Source: Symbiodinium natans
Taxonomy: Eukaryota; Sar; Dinophyceae; Suessiales; Symbiodiniaceae
DNA: 64,000 bases
Reading direction: 5' to 3'
Assembly: GCA_905221605.1 (NCBI GenBank)
Contig: CAJNDS010000052.1
Coordinates: 124,001 to 188,000 of the forward strand
In this document: piece after piece, positions 1 through 9,958 of the stretch
Position numbering within the stretch: position 1 is the stretch's first letter
Layout of the letters: each line of letters begins with the position of its first letter
Program-made: the position numbers and the translations under genes
The notes under the pieces: generated by a model
Told to the model about the DNA's origin: nothing
Seen by the model: only the letters and a program-made list of their open reading frames with translations
Databases searched by the model: none

Positions 1-2367
1 ATCATCCAAAGAACTCTCATGCACTGATACAGTTGCCAATAAAAGTCTGACTCCACGCAAAACTTGAATTCCAATCCTACACAACTATGGGTTGTGAGCT
101 ATACAACTTTGGGTTATGAGCCCAATGAGGCGTTCCACCAAGCTCGCGGCTACCAGCGACGCTACCAGCGATATTCGATCTCACTGTGGTCGAATGAATG
201 CAATGACTCGGTTTGCACATAGAAAAAATACGGAAATAAAGAATCACAAATAATAATAATGAGTTCACAAGTGCTGGTAAATACCACGAAGACGAAGCAA
301 CTGCGAATACCTCCAGCAACTGCGAATGCCTCCAAGCATATGTCAATCCCAATCAAAAATCCATCGTCTCGCTCTCAATGACCAGAGTGGTCAATGCATA
401 ACGTTTGCAGAATAACCAATCACCACCAGTGTCCATATTAGCTCTTCGTGGCCGTCATAAAATCAAGCGTCATTGGCGATGTCCCCTGCAATATACATAG
501 GACCATCTGTCAAAGGGCAACGTCAAACCGTAAAATCACAATCGCATCGGCGAAGTGTGCGATGTAAGGATCAATGGCACTCAACAATTGCCATGAAGAA
601 ACATCACGCGGAAGCAATATCCGCACAACGCGAAGATCAGAAGCAAGGAATATCAGACACCACCAATCCTTCGTGCATCCTGCTCAATCCAGCATGTTGC
701 CATAGTATCTGGCACTTTTCGGGCAACAATACAGACAATCTCGCCAGTCTTCTTCTCGTAAAGCAACGCTCTAAACCAAGAGGCATTTGAAAACGGGCTA
801 CCTCTCGCTAGAAAAGCAGCAAAGCAATCAGCTGTAGGAAATCATGCTGCAATCCTGCAACGATGCAGTGAACCAGACACAAGCTCGGCTCATTCCACAC
901 CTGTCAACAGCTTCTCGAGGTCAATAAGCTGTTATCAGCCAAGCGCTGGGGCAATGAACTCCAGAGGATGAGCGCGTCGCCAGAAAACCACAATGCCACT
1001 GACATGTTATATCAGGAGAAATGGGTAAGCCACTTCGTCGCAATCGGCACCATGCAGAAAATAGCAGCACTCGTTCGCGCAATTGTTCACCAATCTCACA
1101 CGCTGACTGCAATGTAGCACACACCGCCAAAGTGAAGGAACAATGCTTCATCTTGTGATCAGTCTGCGGAACGCAAACCAATCTGCTGCGGTCTTGAAAG
1201 AAGGAACTTGAATCACGCACTCAATCTGCAAGCAGCACAGGTAGTGACGATGAGCTGCTGCACAATGAAACTGAGTATCTGTGCTGGGCAACACAAACTC
1301 AATCCGAGGACTTGCCAATGCCTCGCACTGTACAATGCAAAGCCATCTTCGTGAATCTCGATTGTCTTGTTATGGCAATCCGAAGAACCAAAAAGCAATC
1401 ACTGGCACTGAAGGAAAAATCATCAGTCATGTACTCAATACAAACTGTGAAGTCAAAGTCTGCAATAATACTCTTCTGCCATCTGCACAGTCAAACCAAT
1501 CCGAGTGGACATGCAGTTCGTGGAATCATCAAAGGTGTCTCCAATTGTTGAAGCTATACAGCTCTACAAGAATACAACCAGTCTGAACAAACGAAGTCCT
1601 AGGGATAAGGCTCAAAGCAATCCCGCGGAAACCATCTCCAGCAGAATGAATGGCAACCATTTGTCCTTACCACTTGTACTCGTCACTCGTCGCAAAGAAA
1701 ACGCAATCGCAGTACTGGAGAAAACCATGGCTACAATCAGGGATCAAGGCGTAGGACGAATCAGCAATCGCATCTGCCAGTTTCAAGAAAGAAAACAACA
1801 ACACTAGGTCAAGGCCAATCAGAATGGTCGCTTCTTCTATGTACAAGAAGAGGTCTCCTGAAGGAACAATGGAGGAAAATCACCTACCAATGTTTCCTTA
1901 GGTCTGGCTCCTACATACAATTGCTCCTCGGCAATAGGAAACAACTTCGGGCAATTCACCCTTTGATCGGTTCCTGAGGTTCCTAAACTCAATCATTCAA
2001 AACAGGCTCATCAAAACAACACTAGACCACAATGCTCTCGCGAACTTTCTGGCAGTCCAATCCTAACGAGCAACATGACCGAAAGCTAAACGCAGCACAG
2101 ATAGGGTCCGGGCAATGAGCAACTGTAACTAAGGCCTGGACGGCGGACAACAACAAGCAGCTGAGCAATGTGCATCAGTGATATCAACAAATCTGGCACC
2201 GAATTTCGACGCAAAGAAGCGCAATCGGCTCTTCACGACATCAATCTCTAAGATGCAAAGAAAGCAAACCACACGACAGCTCGACCAACGAAGTACAAAT
2301 ATAGCCCAAATCAGCCACTCAATCAACGCATAAATCAGATCAACAATTCAAGCCTTCAGGCAATACC
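1..2367. other. Non-coding, A+C-skewed flank left of the copia element
   Basis: No convincing gene is seen. The open frames on both strands are short, overlap each other and show no recognisable motif. From about 400 onward the plus strand is rich in A and C with many CAA/GCA/CAATC words, the same texture as 10761-13800 on the other side of the copia element. The two stretches were therefore probably continuous before that element inserted. The function is unknown; it may be the inside of an older retroelement, see the LTR at 14802-15101. Confidence 0.6.
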
Positions 2368-2372
2368 TGGAG
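2368..2372. repeat. Target-site duplication of the copia element (left)
   Basis: TGGAG lies directly outside the left LTR and is repeated at 10756-10760 directly outside the right LTR. A 5-bp duplication is typical of Ty1/copia integrase. Confidence 0.85.
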
Positions 2373-2506
2373 TGAAAATGTTTTGAACTCTCAAAGACGC
2401 CTGCAGATGCAACTCGATCTCAAAGTGAAACATGTGAGTGCATGAAATACTGCAAAGCAAATCACATGATAAAATGGGGACTTTCGATACGGCAAAATGT
2501 TCAACA
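2373..2506 (-). repeat. 3' LTR of the copia element
   Basis: This 134-bp copy is identical by eye over its full length to 10622-10755. In element sense it begins TGTTGAAC and ends ATTTTCA. It is unusually short for a copia LTR. Confidence 0.93.
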
Positions 2507-2515
2507 CCCCGCCTC
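2507..2515 (-). other. Possible polypurine tract
   Basis: In element sense the purine-rich run GAGGCGGGG abuts the 3' LTR, where the plus-strand primer is expected. It is short and interrupted by one C, so the call rests mainly on position. Confidence 0.5.
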
Positions 2516-3041
2516 GATGCTGCATTGAGCTGGCGGAATGCTTGCTTCGTCTACTTCACATTTGCCGATGCCCCACAAGAAACAACAACATACTTAGTTC
2601 AGGATTGCACTCCAAAAGTCTTGGCGTCTTCTAAGCTCTGCCTCGAAGGTCTTTGGCTTAGCTTCCACTACGCAGCACTGTACAGCTACGGCCTATGCAG
2701 AATCTCTTCCCACCGGCTGGTGAGGACAGAGATGTAGATGCTTGTATGGCCCAAGCGCAAGCACACAAGGTCTTTTGAAGATCTCGTCAGAGATTGTGAT
2801 GGCCTAATTACCATCAGGGCACGATTGCCCTCTGCGGGTTCAGGGTGCTCCACACCCATCACAGTCGATGTCGGGTTGTCAAGGATTGACACCAAATTGG
2901 TGTGGCAAGTTGTGGTGACGTTACAGAACACAAGGACTGGCAAGTGAAGTTTCATGAGCATCACAAGCTATGTACACGAAGCTATATACATGCGACCACT
3001 GCGCAGCATCATGAACATTTCCAAGTGGAAACTGAATTGTC
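2516..3041 (-). other. 3' untranslated part of the copia element
   Basis: This stretch lies between the last open frame and the 3' LTR. Short open frames exist on both strands but none has a recognisable motif. Nothing else is seen in it. Confidence 0.5.
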
Positions 3042-3389
3042 TCATCCCCCACATTCCTTGCATGGCTTGAAACCTCGTCTGATGGCCTCACGCCTGCTGT
3101 ACCTCAATACTCGCTTTGCACACTTCAGTTTAGGACATTCCCGCACACTGTGGAACGCATATCCACGGCTCGCGGTCACGAACACGATGCGATGCCCTTG
3201 CGGGTCCCTGACTGACATGTGGTCTGGTGTTTGTGGTGGTGCATCGCACTGCTCAAGGATCGGCAAAGCATTCTCACGCAACCAAGCATTAAGATTTGCC
3301 TCAACCTCACTCCAAGATGTGCTCGCACTCGGCTGCGTAGCGCCCCGGCACTGCAGTTGACGGTGCAGCTGTCGGGTCTGGTTCATCAT
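3042..3389 (-). CDS. Copia 3' open frame with C-terminal Cys/His metal-binding-like motif
   Basis: This 115-aa frame starts with ATG at 3389 and overlaps the end of the preceding frame (stop at 3307) in a different phase. Its C-terminus has a histidine (AFHSVREC), then CPKLKC, a basic alpha-helical stretch and PCKECGG. This resembles small Ada-like metal-binding modules in which a His/Cys pair is followed by G-x-x-PC-x-x-C. It is probably the natural C-terminus of the element's polyprotein, reached either by a frameshift in the 3307-3389 overlap or separated from it by an indel. Function is unknown; a nucleic-acid-binding or packaging role would be a guess. Confidence 0.55.
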   Translation of the reverse strand: MMNQTRQLHRQLQCRGATQPSASTSWSEVEANLNAWLRENALPILEQCDAPPQTPDHMSVRDPQGHRIVFVTASRGYAFHSVRECPKLKCAKRVLRYSRREAIRRGFKPCKECGG

Positions 3390-3960
3390 CGCTTGTGTCT
3401 CCTTCGGTGGCTTGCTGCTGCAAGTTAAGGTTAGGGTCTGTCTTAGGGATCTCGGCGGGTTCGGGACCTATCCTATCCCCAGGAACCGAAACCCCACCAA
3501 CCTTTATGTGCACGCTCACCGTGGGTGCACTTGCTGCTCCTGCCTCAGCAGTCTCACGAAGTTGCGACGCTCTGCTCCGTCGGCAGCAGAAACAGATGCA
3601 TACCATCACAAGGATTGTGCTTTGTGCAAGCATCAGGCTCGCCTGCGGGTGATTAACCATGAAGTCATGGATCAAGAAAATCGCATGTAGCACTCTTTCA
3701 AGAAAACTCCACAGCATGCTCTCGTAGCCACCATCAGCCTCATCGCCTGTGTCTCGGCCCAAGGCGTCTGCACTGGTATTGGGCTCATCTGGGTTGACAC
3801 CAGCAATGTTGTCAAGCTGAAGGATTAACGCAAGAACCTGAAGAACTTGTTGCACGTTAACTGATCCCTTCTTGACTACTCTGCAAATCTTCCGTCGCGA
3901 TTCGTGATCAAGCAGCTCAGATTCACTGACCACCTGGAACCCATTGTCCTTGCAGCGCAC
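3307..3960 (-). CDS. Copia 3' open frame with a predicted transmembrane segment, in frame with pol
   Basis: This 217-aa frame lies in the same phase as gag-pol, directly after its TAG at 3997-3999. The 12 codons between the stop and this ATG are also open and read RIEFLLGRLN just before the Met, which looks like the usual end of a copia RNase H domain (TKxL...RxxxLLxxLxM). So gag-pol and this frame were probably one polyprotein. Residues about 108-126 form a strongly hydrophobic segment followed by CICFCCRRSR, suggesting a membrane anchor. The rest is acidic and proline-rich. It is not a recognised envelope protein, and copia elements normally lack one. The TAG may be readthrough or an inactivating mutation. 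Confidence 0.6.
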   Translation of the reverse strand: MRCKDNGFQVVSESELLDHESRRKICRVVKKGSVNVQQVLQVLALILQLDNIAGVNPDEPNTSADALGRDTGDEADGGYESMLWSFLERVLHAIFLIHDFMVNHPQASLMLAQSTILVMVCICFCCRRSRASQLRETAEAGAASAPTVSVHIKVGGVSVPGDRIGPEPAEIPKTDPNLNLQQQATEGDTSDDEPDPTAAPSTAVPGRYAAECEHILE

Positions 3961-3996
3961 GTTCAGCCTTCCAAGCAGGAACTCAATCCTCTCAGG

Positions 3997-6900
3997 CTAA
4001 AGTGCTTTCGTCGGCAAATCCGACACGTTGTCTCCCGTGCCCACGGGAATCACCTCAAGGAGTTTCTCCTGAGTCTTTTGCTGCAGCCACAGCAACTTCC
4101 CGTCTATGTGCCGCGTTCGGCCTACCCCCTGACGATTGCCAAGGGATCTGGCGGCAGCATTGTCGCATAGGCACGACAACTTCACATCAAGGTCTGGGCA
4201 CACGTGGCATATGCAGTTTTGCAACAGGATGGCGGTGGCGCTGCCTGCAACAAGCGAGTTATACTCGGCTTCACACGATGACAGGCTTATAACCTTTTGC
4301 GTGTGAGAGCTTGAATACAGCAGTTGGCCATCCCATACCACGCAACAAGCGGACACGCTGCGGCGTGTGCGTTTGTCTCCACTCCAGTCGCTGTCTGAGA
4401 ACATTTCGAGCACTGAGGTTTTGTGCTCAGACACACGGTTGCACACCAGCCCCTTTCCCAAGGTTGGCTTTGAAAGCCCGATCACATGTGACCGATGGGA
4501 ACTCACATAGCTCGTGAGGTGCCTTAGCAGTTTCCAGCACCCTTGCGTAGGCTTGTGTGCACGGGTCGCGAGATACCGGATGCCGAACTGAGATGCCAGC
4601 AAATCAACGCTCAGATACATGAGTATCCCCAAGGCAGATCTGTAGCGCGTCGCCGTCTCCGGATCAAGCTCTGGGTCTGGCTCAGAATCAGTTGGCAATC
4701 CCCCAGTTGGGAACGGTGCTGCCTTGGACCTCGCCTTTGCACCTGATAAACCCGTTACTTGAAGAAGTTTGTCCAAGTACTTAACGTCAGGCTCTACAAC
4801 CAAAAGCTCAGGGCTCACAAGGACGTGGCGCCTCTTCAGAAAAGTTACTTCTTCTCCTACTGAACGGATCCAATCAACCGAAACTTTGAATTTGCTTTTC
4901 AGGTGCCTCTCTAGGTCCTCCAAGCGTTTCACAGGTCCTGTGCACAGCATGTCGTCGACGTGCACCATGCCTGCCCCGGCTGGCTTTGGAATTCTGAACA
5001 AGACAGGCTGTTCGGCAAGCGGCTCTGCCTCAACAGCTGTTTTGATTTCCTGCATGAAATCCCGAAACCAGGTAGCCGACCCGTCTCTCTGCCCCGGCAG
5101 CATGCGTAGTAGCCTGAACCACTGGCCATTCACTTTGGTCAGGGTTTCATGCTCTTGCTTGCACTGGAGAAAAGCGTCTGAAACGTCAAGGCTCATCAGT
5201 GCCCATCCTTCGTGGAAGTGGCGAACGAAGAGGGCCGGTATGATGCGCAGCATGCACTGTGTCGTGGTCGGGGCAAAGAGATGCTGTCTCTCTGGATCCA
5301 AATGTGCAAACTCTCTTGCGACTAACCTGGATCTCCTCAGCCACTTCTTTTCGCCACCCAAAGTTTTAGCACGCCAGCTGCGTACATACTTGGATGACAA
5401 CGTCCTGTGGCCTGGCTGCCACGATTGCATTTGCTCAAGCACACTGCTGCCCAGGAGGCGTGCAAGTTCGAATGCGTCCGCTGCAGCATCAATTTCTGCT
5501 TGCTCAGATGCACTGCACTGTGGCTCGACTTCGCTGAAAGGCTTGATCAAGATTGAAGGGATGTCAAGGTCAGAACCAGGCTGTTCTGCCCACTCACTTT
5601 GATTGTCATCCTGGTCTTCGCAATCAAGAAATTGCTCTGCACTTTCGTCTACCAACTCAATGGATTCATCAAGATGGAACATTTCTGCATCATGTGCACT
5701 AACTTGCAAAGCATCAAGCCTCAGCTTCTTCCGGGCTGGTGCATCCCCGCCTGTGTGCTCAGCGGCATGCCTCACGACTCCTGGTGGCAACATGTCCTCT
5801 GCTTGGTCCACGCTCGCCATAGGAGAATCTAGGGGGGCGACCCCTATTGGTGTTTCAGCCTGTGGCGGCTGAAGCGGTGTTGAGCTCATGGGCGTAGGCG
5901 GCTCAGGTGTGTATGCAGCTGGCATGCGTGGTGGTGGTGGCACAAGCTCCGAAAGCATGGCATCGTCAGGCAACAAGTGTTCTGGAAAGGGCATGGGACG
6001 CTCTGATGCTCCCTGCTGCGACGGCACTTCGGCCACTTGCTCATGTGCCGCCTCTCCTGCCTCTTCCCCGCCTGCGCTCAACGCCTCTGCCTGAGTCTTC
6101 TGTTTGCGGGCTTGGCCAACTTGTCCTGCAAGGAACGACGCCTGTGTCCACGGCATGTCTACCAGACTGGCACACATTGTCGCTAGATATTGCTTAGGCA
6201 ACCTGCGGATGGATCTGGAAGATAGCATGTAACCCCCTTCAGTGACTCCAAAATGCAAGTCTGAAACCGGAAGTTTCCCTAGCCAAAGCATTTTGCACCA
6301 TCTAGCTTTTCCTTTTATGGAACTTTTGACACGGGCAAACACTGTCTCCCCAAAACACACCAATTTGCCTAGGTACGGCCGCCCATTTATCACGTGAAAA
6401 GCACTTAGATCATTTTGCCTAGACATCCGCATGTGCAACCACGCGGCGTGGCGCCAAGCATGGGCGTGCATCGGGTGGCTGGACCCGATGGTGGTCTCTG
6501 CCCGCTCTTCGAATTGGTCCAAGATGCATCCTGCCAATTGTCTGATGCCGTCTATGCTCTGCTCGGCCTCGTTGCCCTGATGATCACTCGCCTCCGTCTG
6601 CTCAAGATGGGTCTGGAGGCCCATTTTGCTGCGGAAGGCCTTGATGCCTCGTTGCAGGGCCAGGCAGGCCGGCTCTGAGTCTGACCTGATGGTGCATGTT
6701 TGGTGGCCACAGTAGTTCAAGAATCTGCAAGTTTCGGCAACAAGGTACTTGAAAGCGATTGTGCCACCTTTGGCAGGTGTCGGAATGGCATGGACTGCAC
6801 CAGTGTGGGAATCCTTCAACACCAGCACCACAAGTTTCTCTTGCGTGTGACCTTCAAACTGGGCAGGAGTGCGCCTACCAGTATATGCAAAATCCATGCA

Positions 6901-9900
6901 GCACACGGAATCCTCACGCACATCTGGCTTTGCACGCACATGCTTATCTGCTTTAGCTCTGAACCTCACGCAATGCGGGCACCAGTCAGCATAAGGCATG
7001 TGACTCAACTCGTGGCGCCTCTGCTCCTCAGCCGTGGGTGCTTCCACGAACTTTTGCTCACGCAACGGCTCACGCCCATCTGTCTGGAACTCGTGCTGCT
7101 GCAGCAGCTCCTGTGTCTTCAGGTGCTGCTCTATCCTCTGGAGGACAGTCTTCTTGCCCCCTGACTTGCCTATCCCAAGGACTTGGCATGCCGTTCTAAG
7201 GGTGCTAAGGGTACAACCCAAGTGAAGCTCTATGCCATTCACGATTACATGCCCTTGAGCTGGCACATCCTCGGCTTGAACAAGTGGTCCAACGCCTCCA
7301 CCATCATCACCAGTAGCAACATTTTCATCGTGCTCATCATGCTCTTCAAAATTCATTGCATCATCTGGCACATCAGGAAAATCATCATCAGGCGGTGCTG
7401 CTGAAGGCATGGCATTGGGCACACGAGAGAACAAGCTGTCGATGTTCACGGGATGCACAGACCCGATGGTGATGGTCTGACGGTTCACCGGAGGGGCAAT
7501 CTCGCAATCTGCTTGATCAAGATTTTCCACAAGGCTGTTGACCTCGATCACTTGCCAGCCTGTGGGTCTCTGCTGCAGTGTCGTCCTGTATGCCACCCCT
7601 TTGTGCCCAAGTGGGACTGTCACATCAAGGAAGTTTGTGGTATAATCTCTACGGGCAAAGATGCCGGGCTGAACCTCGACAAACTTATCCGGCAGGCTTA
7701 ACCAAACATCCCCAACCGTTAGCGCCATCACAGCTCTGTCGGCCTCGTGATTAGTACACACTGATACATTCATGATTGTTCCAGTGGCGTGCAAGGAATT
7801 GTGGCGATAATGCAATGGTACACGGATCGCATTGTCCGGGCTCGTCAAGAAAGGGGTATTGTCGGTATGTATCAGATTCCAACCCCGTTTGAGGAGTTTC
7901 CCCACACTAAACAACGGTTGCGTCACACTCCCCAACAACCACCTTTCCTTGAACTGAACCCCATCTATGTCAAGCACTGCCGTCCTCATTTGTGATCCCG
8001 AAATCACACTTCCCTGAGCATCACGATAGCTGTTTGTCGTGATGCCGCCAGCAACCCCAACATGGCGCCAGGATTCGGGCAGGCACGACTCGTCCGAGCC
8101 TGAGTCTATCACTAGCTCTTTTGTGGTTCCTGGCATGTCAGAGGTCACTGCGCGCACGCACAGCGCATCGCGCGCATCAGCACTCTTCTGAGTCATCAAT
8201 GCGTGCCTTATCCTTGCCGGGACATGCTTGCTGACTTCACACTTGCGCTTGGTGTTGCATTCGGCGGCAAAGTTGCTCGCATGGGTGCTCAAACACGCAG
8301 CTGCACAGGCAGGCCTGTCACTAGGCATCAAGTTGATACCACATAGTTCGCCCTCAGGCACGGTCCAGGCACCATCTTCATCTGCATATGACATGTCAAA
8401 CATCTCAACGCTGGTGCTTGGAACAACAGGCTGCAACTCGGCTGGCTTAGGTGAAGTCACCGCTGCATTTGCAACCGATTGGCACAAACTCACAAAGCTC
8501 AACCAACTCGGGTCAGGGTCGTCCTGGCGGGATTGCCCATCACACATGAGCACTGCATTGATGCGACCCTCTTGGCAAATGGTGAACTCCGGGCTTGTCA
8601 TGTCAATCGCAACACGAGCAACACGATGCTGGGTGGTGGCAGTGCTTGGCGCAACTTGAGAAACTGAAGGTCCGAGCGTGCTCACAGTCGTTGCAGCGTC
8701 GGAAGGTTGCCCAGATGGTGCATTCTGGACTGCTTGGACACGCGGTGCACTCCAACACTCACTGGCATAATGACCCTTCTTACCGCAATTATGACATGTT
8801 CCCTTTGCACGCTGGCCTTTACCTGTGCCTGGGCTTTCTTGGTGGGGACCTTTGCCTTTGGGCTGCCTCTCCTTGCCTTTGCCTTTGGGATGCCTCTCCT
8901 TGCCTTTGCCTTTGGGCTGCCTCTCCTTGCCTTTGCCTTTGGGATGTTTCTCCTTCCCTTTGCCTTTGGGATGCCTCTCCTTGTCCCTGCGGATCAACGC
9001 ATCCACTTCCATGGGCACTGGCGATTGCTCTTGCCCAGCACTTGGCGCCATGGGCACCACACCCAAAGCCTGGTGCATCTTCGCTGAGGTCCAGGAGGTG
9101 GTCGTCACCTCATAGCCCAGGACGTAATCCCTGATGCTCTGGTATGTGCTAGCTTCAGACATTTGCAGCTGCACATGTTGTCTCAGCGCATGAGGCAGGC
9201 AACGGACGAGTGTCCCTAGCATCACGTGCTCACCTGGCGAGTTGTTGGTGACCTTGCGATATTCTTCAGCTACCCTTTCTAACCCCTGAATTTGTTCACG
9301 AAGGCTCCGGTCTTTCGTGAAGGTTGGCAGGCTCATCAAGGCGTTCAGAAGGGCTAAACCTCGGAACTTGGTTCGTGGTGCAAACGTGTTTGTCAGGACT
9401 CTCCAAACCTCCAGGCCACTCTTGTCAGACACTTGGCGAAGGATGGCTTTAGGCTTTGCACGCAGAACACTGGCAAGGATTGCAAACAGCCGCTGGGATC
9501 TCGCGACGCGGGCTGCGTCGGCTGTGCTCAGATCCACTGGCGTGTTGAGGTTTTCCTCCACGATCTTGAGGTCCGTTTCGTACTCATGATCTGCGAAGAC
9601 TAGCCAGGTTCGAAAGCTATGACTCCATTCAGCCCATTGAGCAACATCATTGTCATGCACAGCACTGCCAAACTCCGTAGGACGGTTCAAGATCTTATTT
9701 GCATCGGCAAACCCCGCTGTACCACTCGAACTTGAGGGCCGGGCAACGGCTGCTTGAGCAGCCTGTGCTGCAGCTTGGGCCGTCTCGACCATCTGCGCCA
9801 TCAGCATCTGCATCTGGGCCATGTCAAGCTGTCCTGCTGCAGGGCTGCCTGGGAGGAACGGGTTTCCACTGCCACTGGCTGTGGCTTCCTGAGGCAACAC

Positions 9901-9930
9901 GGGCAACTGCTGGCCTTGCGAGGACTCCAT
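3997..9930 (-). CDS. Ty1/copia Gag-Pol polyprotein
   Basis: I take the ATG at 9930 (MESSQGQQ) as the start; 14 upstream codons are open but begin at TTG straight after a stop. Residues below are counted from that TTG. A Gag region lies at about 105-300. Five KERxPKGKG repeats (331-375) precede a CX2CX4HX4C zinc knuckle (C393-C406). Protease: DSG at 623. SAP-like motif: about 910-950. Integrase: zinc ligands H987, H991, C998, C1001, then D1027, D1098 and a Glu in QGNEAEQSI (about 1135-1137). Reverse transcriptase: SLDVSDAFL (1594-1602) and HVDDML (1671-1676). RNase H: D1860, E1901, D1937, D1957, ending in DLPTKAL before TAG. No frameshift separates gag from pol. All catalytic motifs look intact apart from the downstream TAG. 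Confidence 0.95.
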   Translation of the reverse strand: MESSQGQQLPVLPQEATASGSGNPFLPGSPAAGQLDMAQMQMLMAQMVETAQAAAQAAQAAVARPSSSSGTAGFADANKILNRPTEFGSAVHDNDVAQWAEWSHSFRTWLVFADHEYETDLKIVEENLNTPVDLSTADAARVARSQRLFAILASVLRAKPKAILRQVSDKSGLEVWRVLTNTFAPRTKFRGLALLNALMSLPTFTKDRSLREQIQGLERVAEEYRKVTNNSPGEHVMLGTLVRCLPHALRQHVQLQMSEASTYQSIRDYVLGYEVTTTSWTSAKMHQALGVVPMAPSAGQEQSPVPMEVDALIRRDKERHPKGKGKEKHPKGKGKERQPKGKGKERHPKGKGKERQPKGKGPHQESPGTGKGQRAKGTCHNCGKKGHYASECWSAPRVQAVQNAPSGQPSDAATTVSTLGPSVSQVAPSTATTQHRVARVAIDMTSPEFTICQEGRINAVLMCDGQSRQDDPDPSWLSFVSLCQSVANAAVTSPKPAELQPVVPSTSVEMFDMSYADEDGAWTVPEGELCGINLMPSDRPACAAACLSTHASNFAAECNTKRKCEVSKHVPARIRHALMTQKSADARDALCVRAVTSDMPGTTKELVIDSGSDESCLPESWRHVGVAGGITTNSYRDAQGSVISGSQMRTAVLDIDGVQFKERWLLGSVTQPLFSVGKLLKRGWNLIHTDNTPFLTSPDNAIRVPLHYRHNSLHATGTIMNVSVCTNHEADRAVMALTVGDVWLSLPDKFVEVQPGIFARRDYTTNFLDVTVPLGHKGVAYRTTLQQRPTGWQVIEVNSLVENLDQADCEIAPPVNRQTITIGSVHPVNIDSLFSRVPNAMPSAAPPDDDFPDVPDDAMNFEEHDEHDENVATGDDGGGVGPLVQAEDVPAQGHVIVNGIELHLGCTLSTLRTACQVLGIGKSGGKKTVLQRIEQHLKTQELLQQHEFQTDGREPLREQKFVEAPTAEEQRRHELSHMPYADWCPHCVRFRAKADKHVRAKPDVREDSVCCMDFAYTGRRTPAQFEGHTQEKLVVLVLKDSHTGAVHAIPTPAKGGTIAFKYLVAETCRFLNYCGHQTCTIRSDSEPACLALQRGIKAFRSKMGLQTHLEQTEASDHQGNEAEQSIDGIRQLAGCILDQFEERAETTIGSSHPMHAHAWRHAAWLHMRMSRQNDLSAFHVINGRPYLGKLVCFGETVFARVKSSIKGKARWCKMLWLGKLPVSDLHFGVTEGGYMLSSRSIRRLPKQYLATMCASLVDMPWTQASFLAGQVGQARKQKTQAEALSAGGEEAGEAAHEQVAEVPSQQGASERPMPFPEHLLPDDAMLSELVPPPPRMPAAYTPEPPTPMSSTPLQPPQAETPIGVAPLDSPMASVDQAEDMLPPGVVRHAAEHTGGDAPARKKLRLDALQVSAHDAEMFHLDESIELVDESAEQFLDCEDQDDNQSEWAEQPGSDLDIPSILIKPFSEVEPQCSASEQAEIDAAADAFELARLLGSSVLEQMQSWQPGHRTLSSKYVRSWRAKTLGGEKKWLRRSRLVAREFAHLDPERQHLFAPTTTQCMLRIIPALFVRHFHEGWALMSLDVSDAFLQCKQEHETLTKVNGQWFRLLRMLPGQRDGSATWFRDFMQEIKTAVEAEPLAEQPVLFRIPKPAGAGMVHVDDMLCTGPVKRLEDLERHLKSKFKVSVDWIRSVGEEVTFLKRRHVLVSPELLVVEPDVKYLDKLLQVTGLSGAKARSKAAPFPTGGLPTDSEPDPELDPETATRYRSALGILMYLSVDLLASQFGIRYLATRAHKPTQGCWKLLRHLTSYVSSHRSHVIGLSKPTLGKGLVCNRVSEHKTSVLEMFSDSDWSGDKRTRRSVSACCVVWDGQLLYSSSHTQKVISLSSCEAEYNSLVAGSATAILLQNCICHVCPDLDVKLSCLCDNAAARSLGNRQGVGRTRHIDGKLLWLQQKTQEKLLEVIPVGTGDNVSDLPTKAL
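8848..8982 (-). repeat. 27-bp tandem repeat inside gag coding KERxPKGKG (5 copies)
   Basis: Five near-identical 27-bp units encode a Lys/Gly-rich basic tract just before the zinc knuckle. H and Q alternate at the fourth residue and one unit has K for R. It is probably a nucleic-acid-binding tail extended by in-frame tandem duplication. Confidence 0.85.
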
Positions 9931-9958
9931 TGGGACTGTGTTTAAGCAGAAAAAATGC

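Noticed and set aside
3307-3960. Envelope gene making the copia element retrovirus-like
   Set aside because: There is a single hydrophobic segment, no signal peptide, no cleavage site and no disulfide-rich ectodomain. It is in frame with pol.
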